Made by a program: the position numbers and the translations under genes. A DNA stretch of 64,000 nucleotides from positions 16,401,937-16,465,936 of the forward strand of contig NC_053118.1 in the NCBI RefSeq assembly GCF_010015445.1, given 5' to 3'. The notes beneath the pieces were generated by a model, which did not search any database, was not told the DNA's origin, and saw nothing but the letters and a program-made list of their open reading frames with translations. Positions 1 through 11,057 of this stretch are shown piece after piece (positions within the stretch are counted from its first letter, which is position 1; every line of letters begins with the position of its first letter). The stretch is from Perca fluviatilis. Its lineage: Eukaryota; Chordata; Actinopteri; Perciformes; Percidae.

Positions 1-810
1 TCGCAGACAAGCGGCGTTTATTTCCCCAATCGTTTGTTTAAATAACTCAACACATTATAATTACACACATTAAAAGATTAACTGAAACCTGTGGTAAGAG
101 ATTGCTGGCGTAACAAGCTCGCTGACCGCGCTCTCACTCACATACACCGGGCATTTAGCTAGCAGGAAGAGGGGAGTTGCAGGCCCTGGAGCTCTGTCAG
201 GGCAGGGGCATTTGTCGTTAGGTTGTCATTAGCCCAAGAGACGGTGACTTTGCGCAGGTATGGAGTGCTGTGGGCTGCCAGTCGCGACGGAGCTCCAAGT
301 ACCTCACAGCAGGCCGGGGTCTGTGAAGGAAGGCAGGCCGGGCGGTGAGGGAGCTACACAGGCAGCACCGGCACTGAACTCCGACACACAGTTGGACAAA
401 ATTTGCAATTAGCCATCCATTTTCGTAAAGCGGCCCATATTTGAGCTTTACATAGTTGATTTCTCGCATAAAAAAGTTTCAGAAGTGAATAGCAGAGATC
501 TGCGTGACCTAGCTAGATTCAGAAGACTACCTGATCTCAGGTCAGTTGTGTAGCCTATGTAAATGTTGGGGTGTGACCGTTCTCTTAATACACCCAAGGG
601 CTGACAAAGGTTCCGGTTTTTGGGAGGTTGACGTCAACTACCAGCTTTGTTGAGATTCGCCCGTTTTCAGCGGCAGTTTCAAAATATGAGATTTTCATAG
701 TAAAGGGGTGTCAATGGGATTTTGAGCTTCTATGTATGTCCTATTTACCCACCGAACTGTCGTTATTCAACTATGACAGGGTAAAATTGGTTTTGCATTC
801 TATCACCCCT
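1..810 (+). mobile_element. TTAA-type element, right part only (family A)
   Basis: This stretch is a diverged direct repeat of 25755-26531. Both share the block starting at atttccc near the window edge, the segment around the word gtgtagcctatgtaaatgtt, and the end tgcattctatcacccct followed by TTAA (811-814). The left part lies outside the window. No coding potential is visible. The TTAA at the end suggests a piggyBac or Kolobok-like non-autonomous element. Confidence 0.75.
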
Positions 811-944
811 TTAATAAACCCATTTTAGAAAAAGTCATGAACAGAGATGAAGGGGTTTTATAATAACAGAGTGACATCCATTTTAAAATGCCAGGCGGGT
901 CAATTTTACCGTTGGCCTTTCTAGTGTTCAAAAATAGTGAGGAG

Positions 945-1950
945 TAGTGTTAATTTCGTCAGACGAGACGAGACTAAATAGGTTCGTCAACGACCTTTTT
1001 TTCCATGACTAAGAAGAGACGATGATGAGACTGCGCCAATGTCCAAAAACGCTGACTAAGACTAAATTAACATGCATTATTGTTGACGAAAAAAGACGAG
1101 ACTAAAATGTTTTGCATAAAATAAAAACTAAGATAAAATCTCTCTACATTTTCGTCTACAATCGTCTCTACTTTTTCATCATGAGATAGAATATTCAGCT
1201 GTTACCGAGACCCGGTGCTACGGCACCGACAGGTGCCCTAACGACCGTTATCTACCGGACCGAATAGCCTGCGCTTCTCTCTGATGCTCCTAAACGGACG
1301 TTAGAGTCAACCGAAACATCGCTGCATGGGGCGCTAGTTAACAGTACACTTGGCAGCAGGTAACGTTAGCATACCGTTAGCTAGCAGTTGGAGTAAATAC
1401 GGTTACAATCATTGACATATATAAAAGGGTTACAATGCTCACAGCTAAACGGTGTAAAGGTTTGTCTCTATTTCACTATGTAGGATTCCAACCGAGGCGA
1501 CACGACAGTCTGTAGCTGCCGTTGTCTGAAAAACAACACATATGTTGCGTTCACTTGAAATACGCCTCGCCAGTTTCGTGCTGCATTTATTTTATTGTAA
1601 AATATCCTTTTCCAATGCAGTGGTTGTTTTTGTCGTTTACTGGTGAAATAAGGAAGAGGCTCAATATTTATAAAACTTTATATAATTTATTTATTTTTAT
1701 CACTATTTGAGTGAAATGGTTGTCAGAAATAATTTATTTAAAAAAAAAAAAGACTAAAATGTTTTGACTAAAACTTGACTAAAATGGCGAGACTTTTAGT
1801 CGACTAAAACTTGACTAAGATACCTTGAGTTCTCTTTTGACTAAAACTAGACTAAAATGACGAGACTTTTAGTCGACTAAAACTTGACTAACAAAAATGT
1901 TTGGCACAAGACTAAGACTAAATTAAAAATAGGTGACAAAATTAACACTA
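945..1950. mobile_element. Non-autonomous hAT element H1
   Basis: A perfect 8-bp target-site duplication, gtgaggag, lies at 937-944 and 1951-1958. Ends are inverted repeats of 16 bp (tagtgttaatttcgtc on the left, one mismatch on the right). The arms are built from iterated words such as gactaaaa and gacgaga. A 53-bp unit with the 16-bp palindrome ttttagtcgactaaaa occurs twice, offset by 73 bp (palindromes at 1794-1809 and 1867-1882). The core at about 1205-1540 is related to the cores of the elements at 17018-18792 and 56576-58016. No transposase remains. Confidence 0.93.
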
Positions 1951-1958
1951 GTGAGGAG

Positions 1959-3725
1959 TCAGGCAGTTAGGCCTAACTAATAGGATCTCTATGGTGTTTA
2001 ATTTTTGTATGAGTGTGTTGTTTCCAGCTGAAGACGCAGTCACACAAAAACACGTGTACACACTATCTTAGGGGATTTTCTTGTCCTGTCACTGTGTTCT
2101 TAAAGTCACAATCCCAAACAGTGGAGGGCCTGGATTTAACCTAAAAATAATATATTTATTGCTTGTTCAGACAGAGCAGATTTCTCGGTATATGCATATT
2201 AATATTCTGTCCCAACGGTGACCAGATAACAGTATAACAACCTCTGAACTTACATTCCATTACTAGATGTTTTTCACCTGCTATGGAAATGCAGACATAA
2301 CCTGGTCTTCTAAAGCCGATAGAAGCTGATAAAAGTCAAGTCCGTTAGGAACAAGGGTTTAAACATTATTAGCCTTTCATCAAATTACATTCATCTCTTC
2401 TAATGCCTGCTTTGCCTGTCACCTTTTCTGATAAACAAGCTTAAAAAAAGCCAAGACTGTTACTTCAGTTTCAGCACTCCTTGCACAAAATTGGGTCTGA
2501 CTGTTGTTCTGGTTTAATCTCTTAGGTTAAGCAGAGACTAAAGTTCCAAAGTATAGTCTGACAGCAGGTACATGATTTTAAAAGGATAAGTGTGTTGGAT
2601 CTGAAACGCTACGATACTGACCTGATAATTTCTAATAGTCCTGTTAACAGGTTCATGTTAATGTTAGTTAGATCAAGGCTGGAGCTACCCTTGATGGGGG
2701 GAGAGAATCTATCAGAGCCAGAGAATTTTCAGCACTGTAGTACGGTGAATTATCCAGGTAAAGGTCAGGCACATATCTGCATCTTGAGCAGCTAATGGAT
2801 CTAACACCTTCAAACGCTGTTTAGAGCTGCTGAAAAATGATTTAACGGTTAACAGTTCACCACAACACTGGCAGCAACTCATGAAATATCAGACAGATGT
2901 AGATTGAGACACGGAACAACATGGTTGCATAAAGTACTCCACAGCAATAGCTTCTGTACATTTGTAAGGAGCACAGAGTCAAGCCTTAAGGTCTTTACAA
3001 TGAATAAAATCACAGCTCAGACAGGGCTGTATTGAAAAGAATGCTTGTTTTGACTACTCATTTTATACTGAATGACATGCCACCTTAAGGGGTTTCACCT
3101 TACCATCACAAGAACAAAAGAAAAACAATGTAGAGTAGAATACAGCAGAAAACATTAGAAAAGAACAAAACTGCTAATAACCTGCTGCCTTTTACATTGG
3201 CGCATGCGGTTTAATCTACACATACTGTAAGTGAAATCAGTAAGCCTGTTCTACATGTAGAAGAGTGCAGTTCGTCACTGTGAAAACCTTGTGTTGTAAA
3301 AGTGCTGTTATGCAGTATTATGAAATAAATGACAACAAGGAATTAAATCAAATTTAACAAAAGAAAATAATAACAATAATAATAATAAACAGACCATCCC
3401 CTTGCACCTTACTAGACAAAACACCATATAAACTAGTAGAGGACAGTCTAACTATGCAGATGAAGACATGTTAAAAGCAAGGTCGTATACTGGCCAGCCC
3501 CGGCTTTGGTGTGGTTCTCATACAGCCCTGGGCTCAACTCTGCTTCACTCTCTGTACCTCCCATCTCAGTCTATGTGTCTATTTCCCCTCTGTGTATGTC
3601 AGTCTGTCTCTCCCTGACTATTTTTGTGTCTATGTGTACCCCAAAAATGTAGGCTAATGCCCTGCAGAACTGACAGATTAAATGCCAATCCCTGGGTTGT
3701 ACTAAAACCAGCCCCAGGCAAAAAG

Positions 3726-3815
<90 letters not shown>

Positions 3816-5494
3816 CCAGCCAGCTAGAAAGCCTGTTTGTCTGCTGGACTGTGTGAACACAGACATAAAAGAACTGCCCTTAGTAAACAACTCTAAAGGT
3901 CACTGCAGATTTCAGATTGTTTATATCTCACTGTCATGTCCTGATGAAAAGGAAACATCTTTGGCCTTAATGTCAGTCACTTTGGTGTGTCGGTTAATTT
4001 AAAACAACATGCTGAAAGGCCAAAATAAACCGCTCTATGTATTATATGCACTGTAAAAACAAAACACTTTACCACAAAGCAATGTAAGACTTTTGACTGA
4101 TTCTTGTGTGTGCGCAGGTGTGTGTGTGTGTGTGTGTGCAGGTCAGGTTTTGTCATTTGAAAGATTGGTCATCGGACAGATTGCGACCTCGGCTCTCTGA
4201 ATTCTCAGTTTTGGAAAAAGTTAATGTTCTCAGCCATAGGTTGAAAAACTAGGGTTGTGGAATAACATGTACATTTTCTTTCAAGGTGGATTTTCACTTT
4301 AATGATTTTGTTTGCTAAGCATGATCTTTGCCTCTGGTAAATATGTGGTCAGAAATCAATGACATAAAATCACTTGCCCAACTTCAGTGGACATCTTACT
4401 AATCAACAGAGGCAGCCATGGGCTATGATGCATATTCACCACCTCCAATATGAATATTTAATAAAAAAAAGGTCAAAACCACATCTGACGTTAAACAAGT
4501 TTTTTACATTTGAGATGTCCTCTTTGTCTGGAATTTAGTTTTGTCTTCAGTGATACAAAATATGTTTATCTCATCTGTCCTTTTGACATCTTTAAAATAC
4601 TCAACACTCAATCATAACACAATATCTTTTTTATCCTGTGACATGATGTGTAGGCCTATACCCTCGGTGTAAAGCAGCTAAAGCAGCTCCGTTATCCAAA
4701 ACACTTTTGGCAGCATCTGGTCTACAATCAATGGTCCTAAATTTGTAAAGCCACTTATTCCAAGACAATCCTGAGCCAACAATAGTGTGTCATGTTGCCG
4801 AGGGCCATAATATATATTCATCACCGAGCCTACAAATCTGTTATAAATACACAGTATAAGCACAGCACATACACTTTGGACTTCTTCCAAGAGTTTATTC
4901 TGTGTTGTGTGTCCCTTTTCAATTAACATTAATGATTTTTCTGTCTACGGGTTGGTTCATGAATATCAAAATTATATTGAAATGAATGTAAATATAATGT
5001 CGGAATAGGCTTATTTTGAAAACAGAAGTACACAACTCAGAGTTGGGTTATAATTTGTTAAGCATACATTCCCTTGATCATACAAATTACTAGAGACAGC
5101 CAAGTGGAGAAATCCAAAACACACACACGCGCACATAAATACACTCACAAACACAGAGCAGTTTTAATTACATGCTGTTGAGCAACTGTTTCTTTAATGC
5201 ATTCTGCATTCATTGATGTGAGAGGTCTCTGACATTGAATCACGCTATAGATTTCGGCATTTCAAACAAACGCACATCCAAATATCCATACTAATTGACT
5301 TTTTAGCATTCAGAAGGTGCTCTATTAGCAGTTTATGCTACTGAGTGTGTTCCTATTAAAGGAGTGAACAGCAGGGCAGAGTATGCAATCACTCTAAAAA
5401 AGAAGCTGTAAGGAATCCCATTTTCCACAGACCGATTCACCGCTGCATGCTGAACAAAATTATACAAGCCACCAATTTTGGATTTATCTTAATA
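1959..5494. other. Unique sequence with one long microsatellite; no gene seen
   Basis: Apart from the TG array at 3727-3813 and a short TG run near 4118-4138, I see no repeat family, exon or RNA gene here. The open frames are short and unremarkable. Confidence 0.5.
3727..3813. repeat. (TG)n microsatellite, about 43 units
   Basis: This is an uninterrupted TG run. Reading frames through it are pure Val-Cys or His-Thr artefacts. Confidence 0.98.
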
Positions 5495-5686
5495 TTTTTT
5501 TTTAAGATTATTTTGGGGCATTTTCGGCCTTTATTTTTGACAGGACAGATGAAGACATGAAAGGGAAGAGAGAGGGGGGAATGACATGCAGCAAAGGGCC
5601 GCAGGTCGGAGTCGAACCCCGGCCCGCTACGTCGAGGAGTAAACCTCTATATATGAGCACCCACTCTACCAACTATCTGGGCGCCC
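5495..5686 (-). mobile_element. tRNA-derived SINE
   Basis: Read on the minus strand it starts gggcgcccag. A tRNA-like A box lies at about 5661-5675 (tagttggtagagtgg), and a perfect B box, ggttcgactcc, at 5608-5618. These are followed by a body containing ctttgctgcatgtcattccc and an A-rich tail (poly-T at 5495-5503 on the plus strand). Flanking words cttaatat and cttaaatat look like a degraded target-site duplication. It is the same family as 14232-14417. It is a SINE, not a functional tRNA: the cloverleaf 3' half is lost. Confidence 0.88.
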
Positions 5687-5827
5687 TTAAATATATTTTT
5701 TAATAATCACAGATTACATCAACGAAACCAATCCTGAACCTTGAGTGTCCTTGAGCAAGACACAAATGTCACTATTACCTAAACCCCTGCAAAACTCATG
5801 TGTGCTTAGTTCTGCTTACATAAAGAA

Positions 5828-5829
<2 letters not shown>

Positions 5830-5861
<32 letters not shown>
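5830..5861. repeat. (AC)n microsatellite
   Basis: A clean AC run of about 16 units. A second, shorter CA run lies at 6010-6025. Confidence 0.97.
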
Positions 5862-5866
<5 letters not shown>

Positions 5867-6295
5867 CAGATTCACAAGTAAACTTAGTTTTCATCATGAG
5901 AACCAATCAATATTGTTAGGTGTTTTTTCAATGCAATGCAGAATATATACACTCCATATGCATATCAGCTAGTATTCTCTCAAAGGGTAACTCAAACCCC
6001 CCCCTCCCCCCACACACACACACACCCTGGGCATATATCCACCTGACAAACCCTTTATCCCACACACTTGGCATGGATGCCAACTAAGCCCCAGTTCTCC
6101 AGAAGTAATAAACTGTCTTTTCACTGTGTCTCTCCAAACCATGATAGAAGACTGCTTAAAGCCCCAGTGCTTCGATTTTAAACCCCTCAACTCATTTACG
6201 GGGACACTGATTGTTACTTCTGTGACTGTGTGTGTGTATTGGTTGTACATAATGTCCCACATGCGACGGGGATTATTTGTTTTACATGCTAATGT

Positions 6296-6297
<2 letters not shown>

Positions 6298-6391
<94 letters not shown>
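6298..6391. repeat. (CA)n microsatellite, about 47 units
   Basis: Uninterrupted CA run. Confidence 0.98.
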
Positions 6392-6392
<1 letters not shown>

Positions 6393-6627
6393 GTAAAATG
6401 GGAGAGCATGAGAATTTGGACAACAAGGTGTTTTTAACACACACAGGGCCTAGGTTAATTCCGTAAGCTAAGAAAACAGCAAAACCACACGTTTGTGCAT
6501 TCACTAATCAGCCTCAAAACATACAAATCTAAAAAGAAAAAAAAACTATAAACAAAACATTCACATGTAGAGAGTTTATGTTAACAGAAATTGTCATTTC
6601 AGACCGATCTTTTCTGTCCTTCCTTAA

Positions 6628-7385
6628 AGTGATGGTTTGGAGTAATTTCACCCTAGGGTCCTTTGCACCATGACCTCGAGCCAAACACCGAAGCTTTTTT
6701 CACCTGGGTCGAACATTGGGAGAGTTAGCGTAGAGTAGCGTTATCAGCTAAATAGCTTAGCGCAGGGGCTAATGGATCCAGTGATGTATCTCGTAAATGA
6801 CCCCACTAATAATGCCCGAAATGATACCAAACTTCTACCCTAGTACAAATAGGTTATGCACTCATAAAACGATGGATTGGAAAGTTTGTAAGTACACCAG
6901 AAGTTTATGTAAATAACACTTGCCTGATGGCTTCTGCTCTCTGATGTTGTTGCTGCTGCCGGCAGTTAGACGAGTGTTTAGGGACATCTACAAATTACAA
7001 CACCGAAAAGAGATGCAACAAAAATATTTATCAATTTAATGATTAAATAAGGTAATGTCTCCAAACTTACCTAAATTATAACTTGTCTCATAATAGTTAT
7101 ACTACAGCACTTACTTTAAAAAAAAAGTTAAATTAATAAATATTTGTGTTGCATCTCTTTTCGGTGTTGTAATTTGTAGACGGTCCTAAGCACTCTTACT
7201 GCCTGTTAGGTAGCAGCAACAGTAGCAGCAGCAGCAGAGACAGAAGCCCACAGGCAAGTGTTATTTACATACACTTCTGGTGTACTTACAAACTTTCCAA
7301 TCCATCGTTTTATGAGTAAATAAGAAAAATGGTTCGAGGTCATGGTGCAAAGGACCCTAGGGTGAAATTACTCCGAACCATCACT
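6628..7385. mobile_element. Foldback MITE flanked by TTAA
   Basis: TTAA lies directly outside both ends (6624-6627 and 7386-7389). The ends agtgatggtttgg and ccgaaccatcact are inverted repeats, and pairing continues far inward: the block with ccctagggtcctttgcacc, the block with cgatggattggaaagtttg, the CAG-rich block, and the inner arms ttacaacaccgaaaagagat against atctcttttcggtgttgtaa. The loop is about 80 bp near 7045-7120. The left arm has roughly 110 bp (about 6690-6850) with little counterpart in the right arm. No coding sequence. Confidence 0.88.
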
Positions 7386-7963
7386 TTAAGGGTGGTCTGG
7401 CCAGTCTCCTTTAACATTAACTTGTGATGAAGCAGAACATTAGGGCTAATGACAGGGAAGCAAGCACAGCTTGTTACTTAACATGCAGTGCGCTGGCCCC
7501 TTCGATTCCGTCTCTAAGTAGAGGAGTCAGAGAGGTGAGACATCCACACGTACAAATTAGTAGACTGCACTCAACGTTAATACATTACGTATGAAAGCCA
7601 TATCCCATAGACAAACACACCTCTACCATTTTATGTGGAGAACTTCTTAATAGGAGGCAACATTGCAATAAAAGCCAGGAAGATAAGGGCCACAACATAA
7701 AACTCTTCATCAGTAACAATATACTGATACCATATATGGGAAACATCACATTTGAGCGGCCTACAACAGAGACTACACATTTTCAATAAATAAGATATGA
7801 AAAAACTTCAATAGAACAAGACTACCGTAGATCAAAACCTAGTAAATGGCTGGACAGTGTATGGTCAATGTGCTTAATTGTGGCCAAATTGTTAGAAGGA
7901 TAGTCAGCACTGGTGTCTATAATGTAAATATAGATATTGAACGTTCATCTGTAGTGGTCTCAG

Positions 7964-8060
7964 TAGGGGTTTCACGATTTCGAATTTAAATCAAAAATTT
8001 ATCAAAATGAGCTTCTTGATTTCGACTATCGAAATCAAAAGCAGGATTGGCGATTCTCCC
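7964..8060. mobile_element. Terminal fragment of a hAT-like MITE
   Basis: It starts taggggtttcacgatttcg and continues with the inverted words gatttcgac and cgaaatcaaa, the style of other hAT MITE ends in this window. The matching right end was not found, so it is a fragment or has lost its partner end. Confidence 0.5.
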
Positions 8061-8772
8061 AGTTTTTCTCTCACCCCTCACTTATCCATGTTGGTTTTGA
8101 GCGATATGCATCCCCACTAACCTGTAAAAAGTTTTAAATAGTAAGTGAATACAGCGTGTTGCGTGAATACAATTTATCCTGCAGCGGGGACTCAAAGGCA
8201 GAGGGATCGCAGGATGCGCTAACGATAGCTTCTTGTCCCAACCTGGGCTCTGATAAACATCAAATCCAGTGCCCATAACACTATTTTGCAGCTGTCATGA
8301 TTCCGCTCTCACGCGTTTCATGGTAAATCAGCCGTCAAGGCTTTCGTCGCTGTTTGTCACTCTGCTTAAAGAGAAACTGCTGTACTCGCGCTGTTGTTTA
8401 TTTGGTTGTCATGACTTCGAAGTGATGACTACCTGTCATTGTTCAAGTTGCTCACCCTTAAAAGGGGAGAGAGAGCAGATGACTGTTCGCTTGAGTTCGT
8501 AGAGCAGAAAGCTCTGCTGAGTCGCGTAACTACAACTTTATGACATTTTCTTTTTTTAAATGCTGAAGCAGCAATAATTTATTGCCAGCAGCTAATAAAT
8601 GTTTATAGCGGAAACACTGCCCCTAAGTCCCAGTAATATTTGTCTGTTGTGTACTGAAATAGCATATCACATGACATGGTAAAGATAAGTTAGAGACAAA
8701 TAATTGAGGACTGCTTTTGAATGTAATCATGCTATTTTCATCAAGTTATTGTTCTGGATTAATCATCTAAAG

Positions 8773-9290
8773 CAGAGATCTTCAACAGGGGGTCCGGGGC
8801 CCGTAAGGGGGTCCTCAGAGATACTGCAGGGGGACCACCAAATTATTATTAAAGTTTATGCAGTCCAGAAAAATACTTTGCACATCTAAAATGTGAGACA
8901 GGTACATCGGAGGGGGATAAGTAGGTCAAAAGTTGCAAAGAACCTGCTGCACACGGTCTAACTTGCAAAATGTAACAGTAGGCAACGTTTTCGGTAAAAG
9001 ACCATCATCTGAATGTCTTAACACGAATCCAACATTACAAATATAGTTAATTCTAAGGATTAACTGTCACATGTATGTTTAACATTAAAACATGATTTAT
9101 AAACTCATACAATTATTTTTATAGCTTTATTTTCTGTGCACTAAAAAGATATGTATAAAAAGGCATTATGCTTTTATTGTAGGCCCAGTTAAATATGCAG
9201 CTTAATTTTATAAAATATGTAGTAGGGGTCCCTGCTCCGTCCCTCTCTCAGATAAGGGGTCCTTGGCTTATAAAAAGTTGAAGACTCCGG
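8773..9290 (+). mobile_element. Non-autonomous hAT element (ggtcc family)
   Basis: A perfect 8-bp duplication, atctaaag, lies at 8765-8772 and 9291-9298. Ends are cagagatcttcaac and gttgaagactccgg, an imperfect inverted repeat. Next to the ends are repeated words around gggggtcc. A second copy, in opposite orientation, lies at 57408-57845. Confidence 0.9.
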
Positions 9291-9335
9291 ATCTAAAGTG
9301 TTATTGTGTTATTAATGTAAATGTTAAACAGACCA

Positions 9336-9560
9336 GAGGCCTGTACTACGAAGGAAGATCAACATGCCCTGGATCGCTTTCAGTTATCCGGCTTCACCTA
9401 ACCCAACAACCGCGGTCCCGCATAAGCTGTATCACGACGCTGGTTATCAACTAGTTCAGTCAACTCAGGGTTTCCCAATCCAGCGGCACGCGCGTTCACA
9501 TAAAAGAGGCGGTGTTTGCGCACAACGACCAATCGCAAACATCTACCAGAGCCGCTTATG
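9336..9560 (+). mobile_element. Fragment resembling a Harbinger MITE end
   Basis: The start ggcctgtactacgaagg is the kind of end I associate with fish Harbinger-type MITEs, and the following GC-rich segment fits. No matching inverted end was found downstream, so this is called a fragment. The right boundary is approximate. Confidence 0.45.
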
Positions 9561-10015
9561 TTAAGCAAAATTATAATTCTACATAAATATGAAGAACACA
9601 GACTCGGTTTTACAGGGAAAATGCAATACAGTCGCTGCTTCCTAAAACAGGAAGGAAAGCTGGCAAAAAATAAATAAATAGCCGACTCTGTAGATGTTTA
9701 AATCACAACTCCAATATCACTTCCCCATCAGTCAGGACCAAGATCTGACCATAATTACACTTTCCATATATGCTTTCCATAAACTGTCGCTTTAGCCTAT
9801 TATTTCAGTTGCAACCCTGGCAGTGGGAAGCGATCGTGAGAGCAAAATAAAAATATAAAAACGTAATTCAAACCGATGTGCGCAATGGCGACACACGGCT
9901 CAAGAAGCAGATATGTAATTCCCTCCCATTAAAATATATATGTTTCATAAAAATACCCATCAGGGAATGTTAACGGGGTTGTCGGTCTCTAAATGTTTTA
10001 ACTTTTATGAGCGCA

Positions 10016-10062
<47 letters not shown>
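10016..10062. repeat. (CT)n microsatellite with one TT interruption
   Basis: A CT run broken once by ttt near 10041. Just downstream a 20-bp unit, catttaagagctgtcgttgg, occurs twice in tandem at about 10145-10184. Confidence 0.95.
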
Positions 10063-10504
10063 GATCTTCCAATAACGGTGACGGCGTTATCAATTGAGTA
10101 CTGATTGGTCAGTAGGCGGTGAGTCTGAGGAAGAAGCTAAACTTGACTGAAGACATTTAAGAGCTGTCGTTGGCATTTAAGAGCTGTCGTTGGCTATTGA
10201 AATTGTTAAGAAACCTTTTCATTGGTTTGTAGGAGTGTTCATTTGGCTGCCTTCCAATATTCATAAGACTTCTTGTTCCAAGAACAAGTATATAATCTCT
10301 AAACTTTGTGTTCTTTGGGAGAACTCTGGGGAAAAATTTATTTGGTGAGACTTTGTTACTTTTTCCTCTGTGATCTTCCTTGTAATTAATTACATAAAAA
10401 ACCTTTGTAATATATCACTTCAACATCTCTGTATTCTGTGCTTCTGTGTTTGTATATTGAGTCCTAGAGGTCACAAAATATCTATAACACTGCCCTGATG
10501 TTAA

Positions 10505-10847
10505 AGCTTTAGTGCGTAACTTTTTTTATAATAATGAACGAGCCATTGCCAAATGAGTTGATACAAAGCTAATTAAGAGTATCGGCTTCACACAACTCTC
10601 TGTATTTCTCAGCATGGCCGTTTAGAAATTGGTGTCGTCCGGCGACTTTCACATGCAGAAACTCAAGTAAAGATAATTTCCTCTTCTGAAGAGCGATTCA
10701 TGTTTTTTTGAATCCTTCGTGTCCTCCTTGGCTACGTAGAAACTGTGTGGAAGAGGGGTGGGGGTGAAGCATCATGTGGATGCACCGACAGAATTGTTAT
10801 TACTTAGAATTCCTCATGGGGGGGGACAGAAACTACGCACTATAGCT
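10505..10847. mobile_element. Small MITE flanked by TTAA
   Basis: TTAA sits at 10501-10504 and 10848-10851. The ends agctttagtgcgtaact and aactacgcactatagct form an inverted repeat with few mismatches. The interior has no open frame of note. The TTAA duplication points to piggyBac or Kolobok machinery. Confidence 0.85.
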
Positions 10848-11057
10848 TTAATATCTCTGCGGAAACTGAAAGTGAAACTTAAGTTCCACTGGTATTGTTT
10901 CCTTGCGCTACTTTCCTATAGATCTATTCAAAGAATTTCTAATAAGGGAAGAAGTTTCACTCTCTCGATACTTCTGGCTTCTGAACTGGTAGTTCTAAAA
11001 AGCTTTTTAAGATGTCAAGGACGTCATCAAAGCCGGTCTACGGAAAGCCGTTCCACT

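Noticed and set aside
1741..1920. CRISPR-like repeats
   Set aside because: The two repeated units are subterminal repeats of a hAT element with an 8-bp target duplication, in an animal genome.
3624..4002. Open frames of Val-Cys or His-Thr repeats (also near 6300, 13500, 21600, 27500, 30500, 37700, 47200, 52700)
   Set aside because: They are translations of CA/TG microsatellites in several frames, on both strands, with no flanking coding signal.
5608..5686. tRNA gene
   Set aside because: A and B boxes are present, but the acceptor 3' half is missing and a SINE body with A-rich tail follows; the same unit occurs again at 14232-14417.
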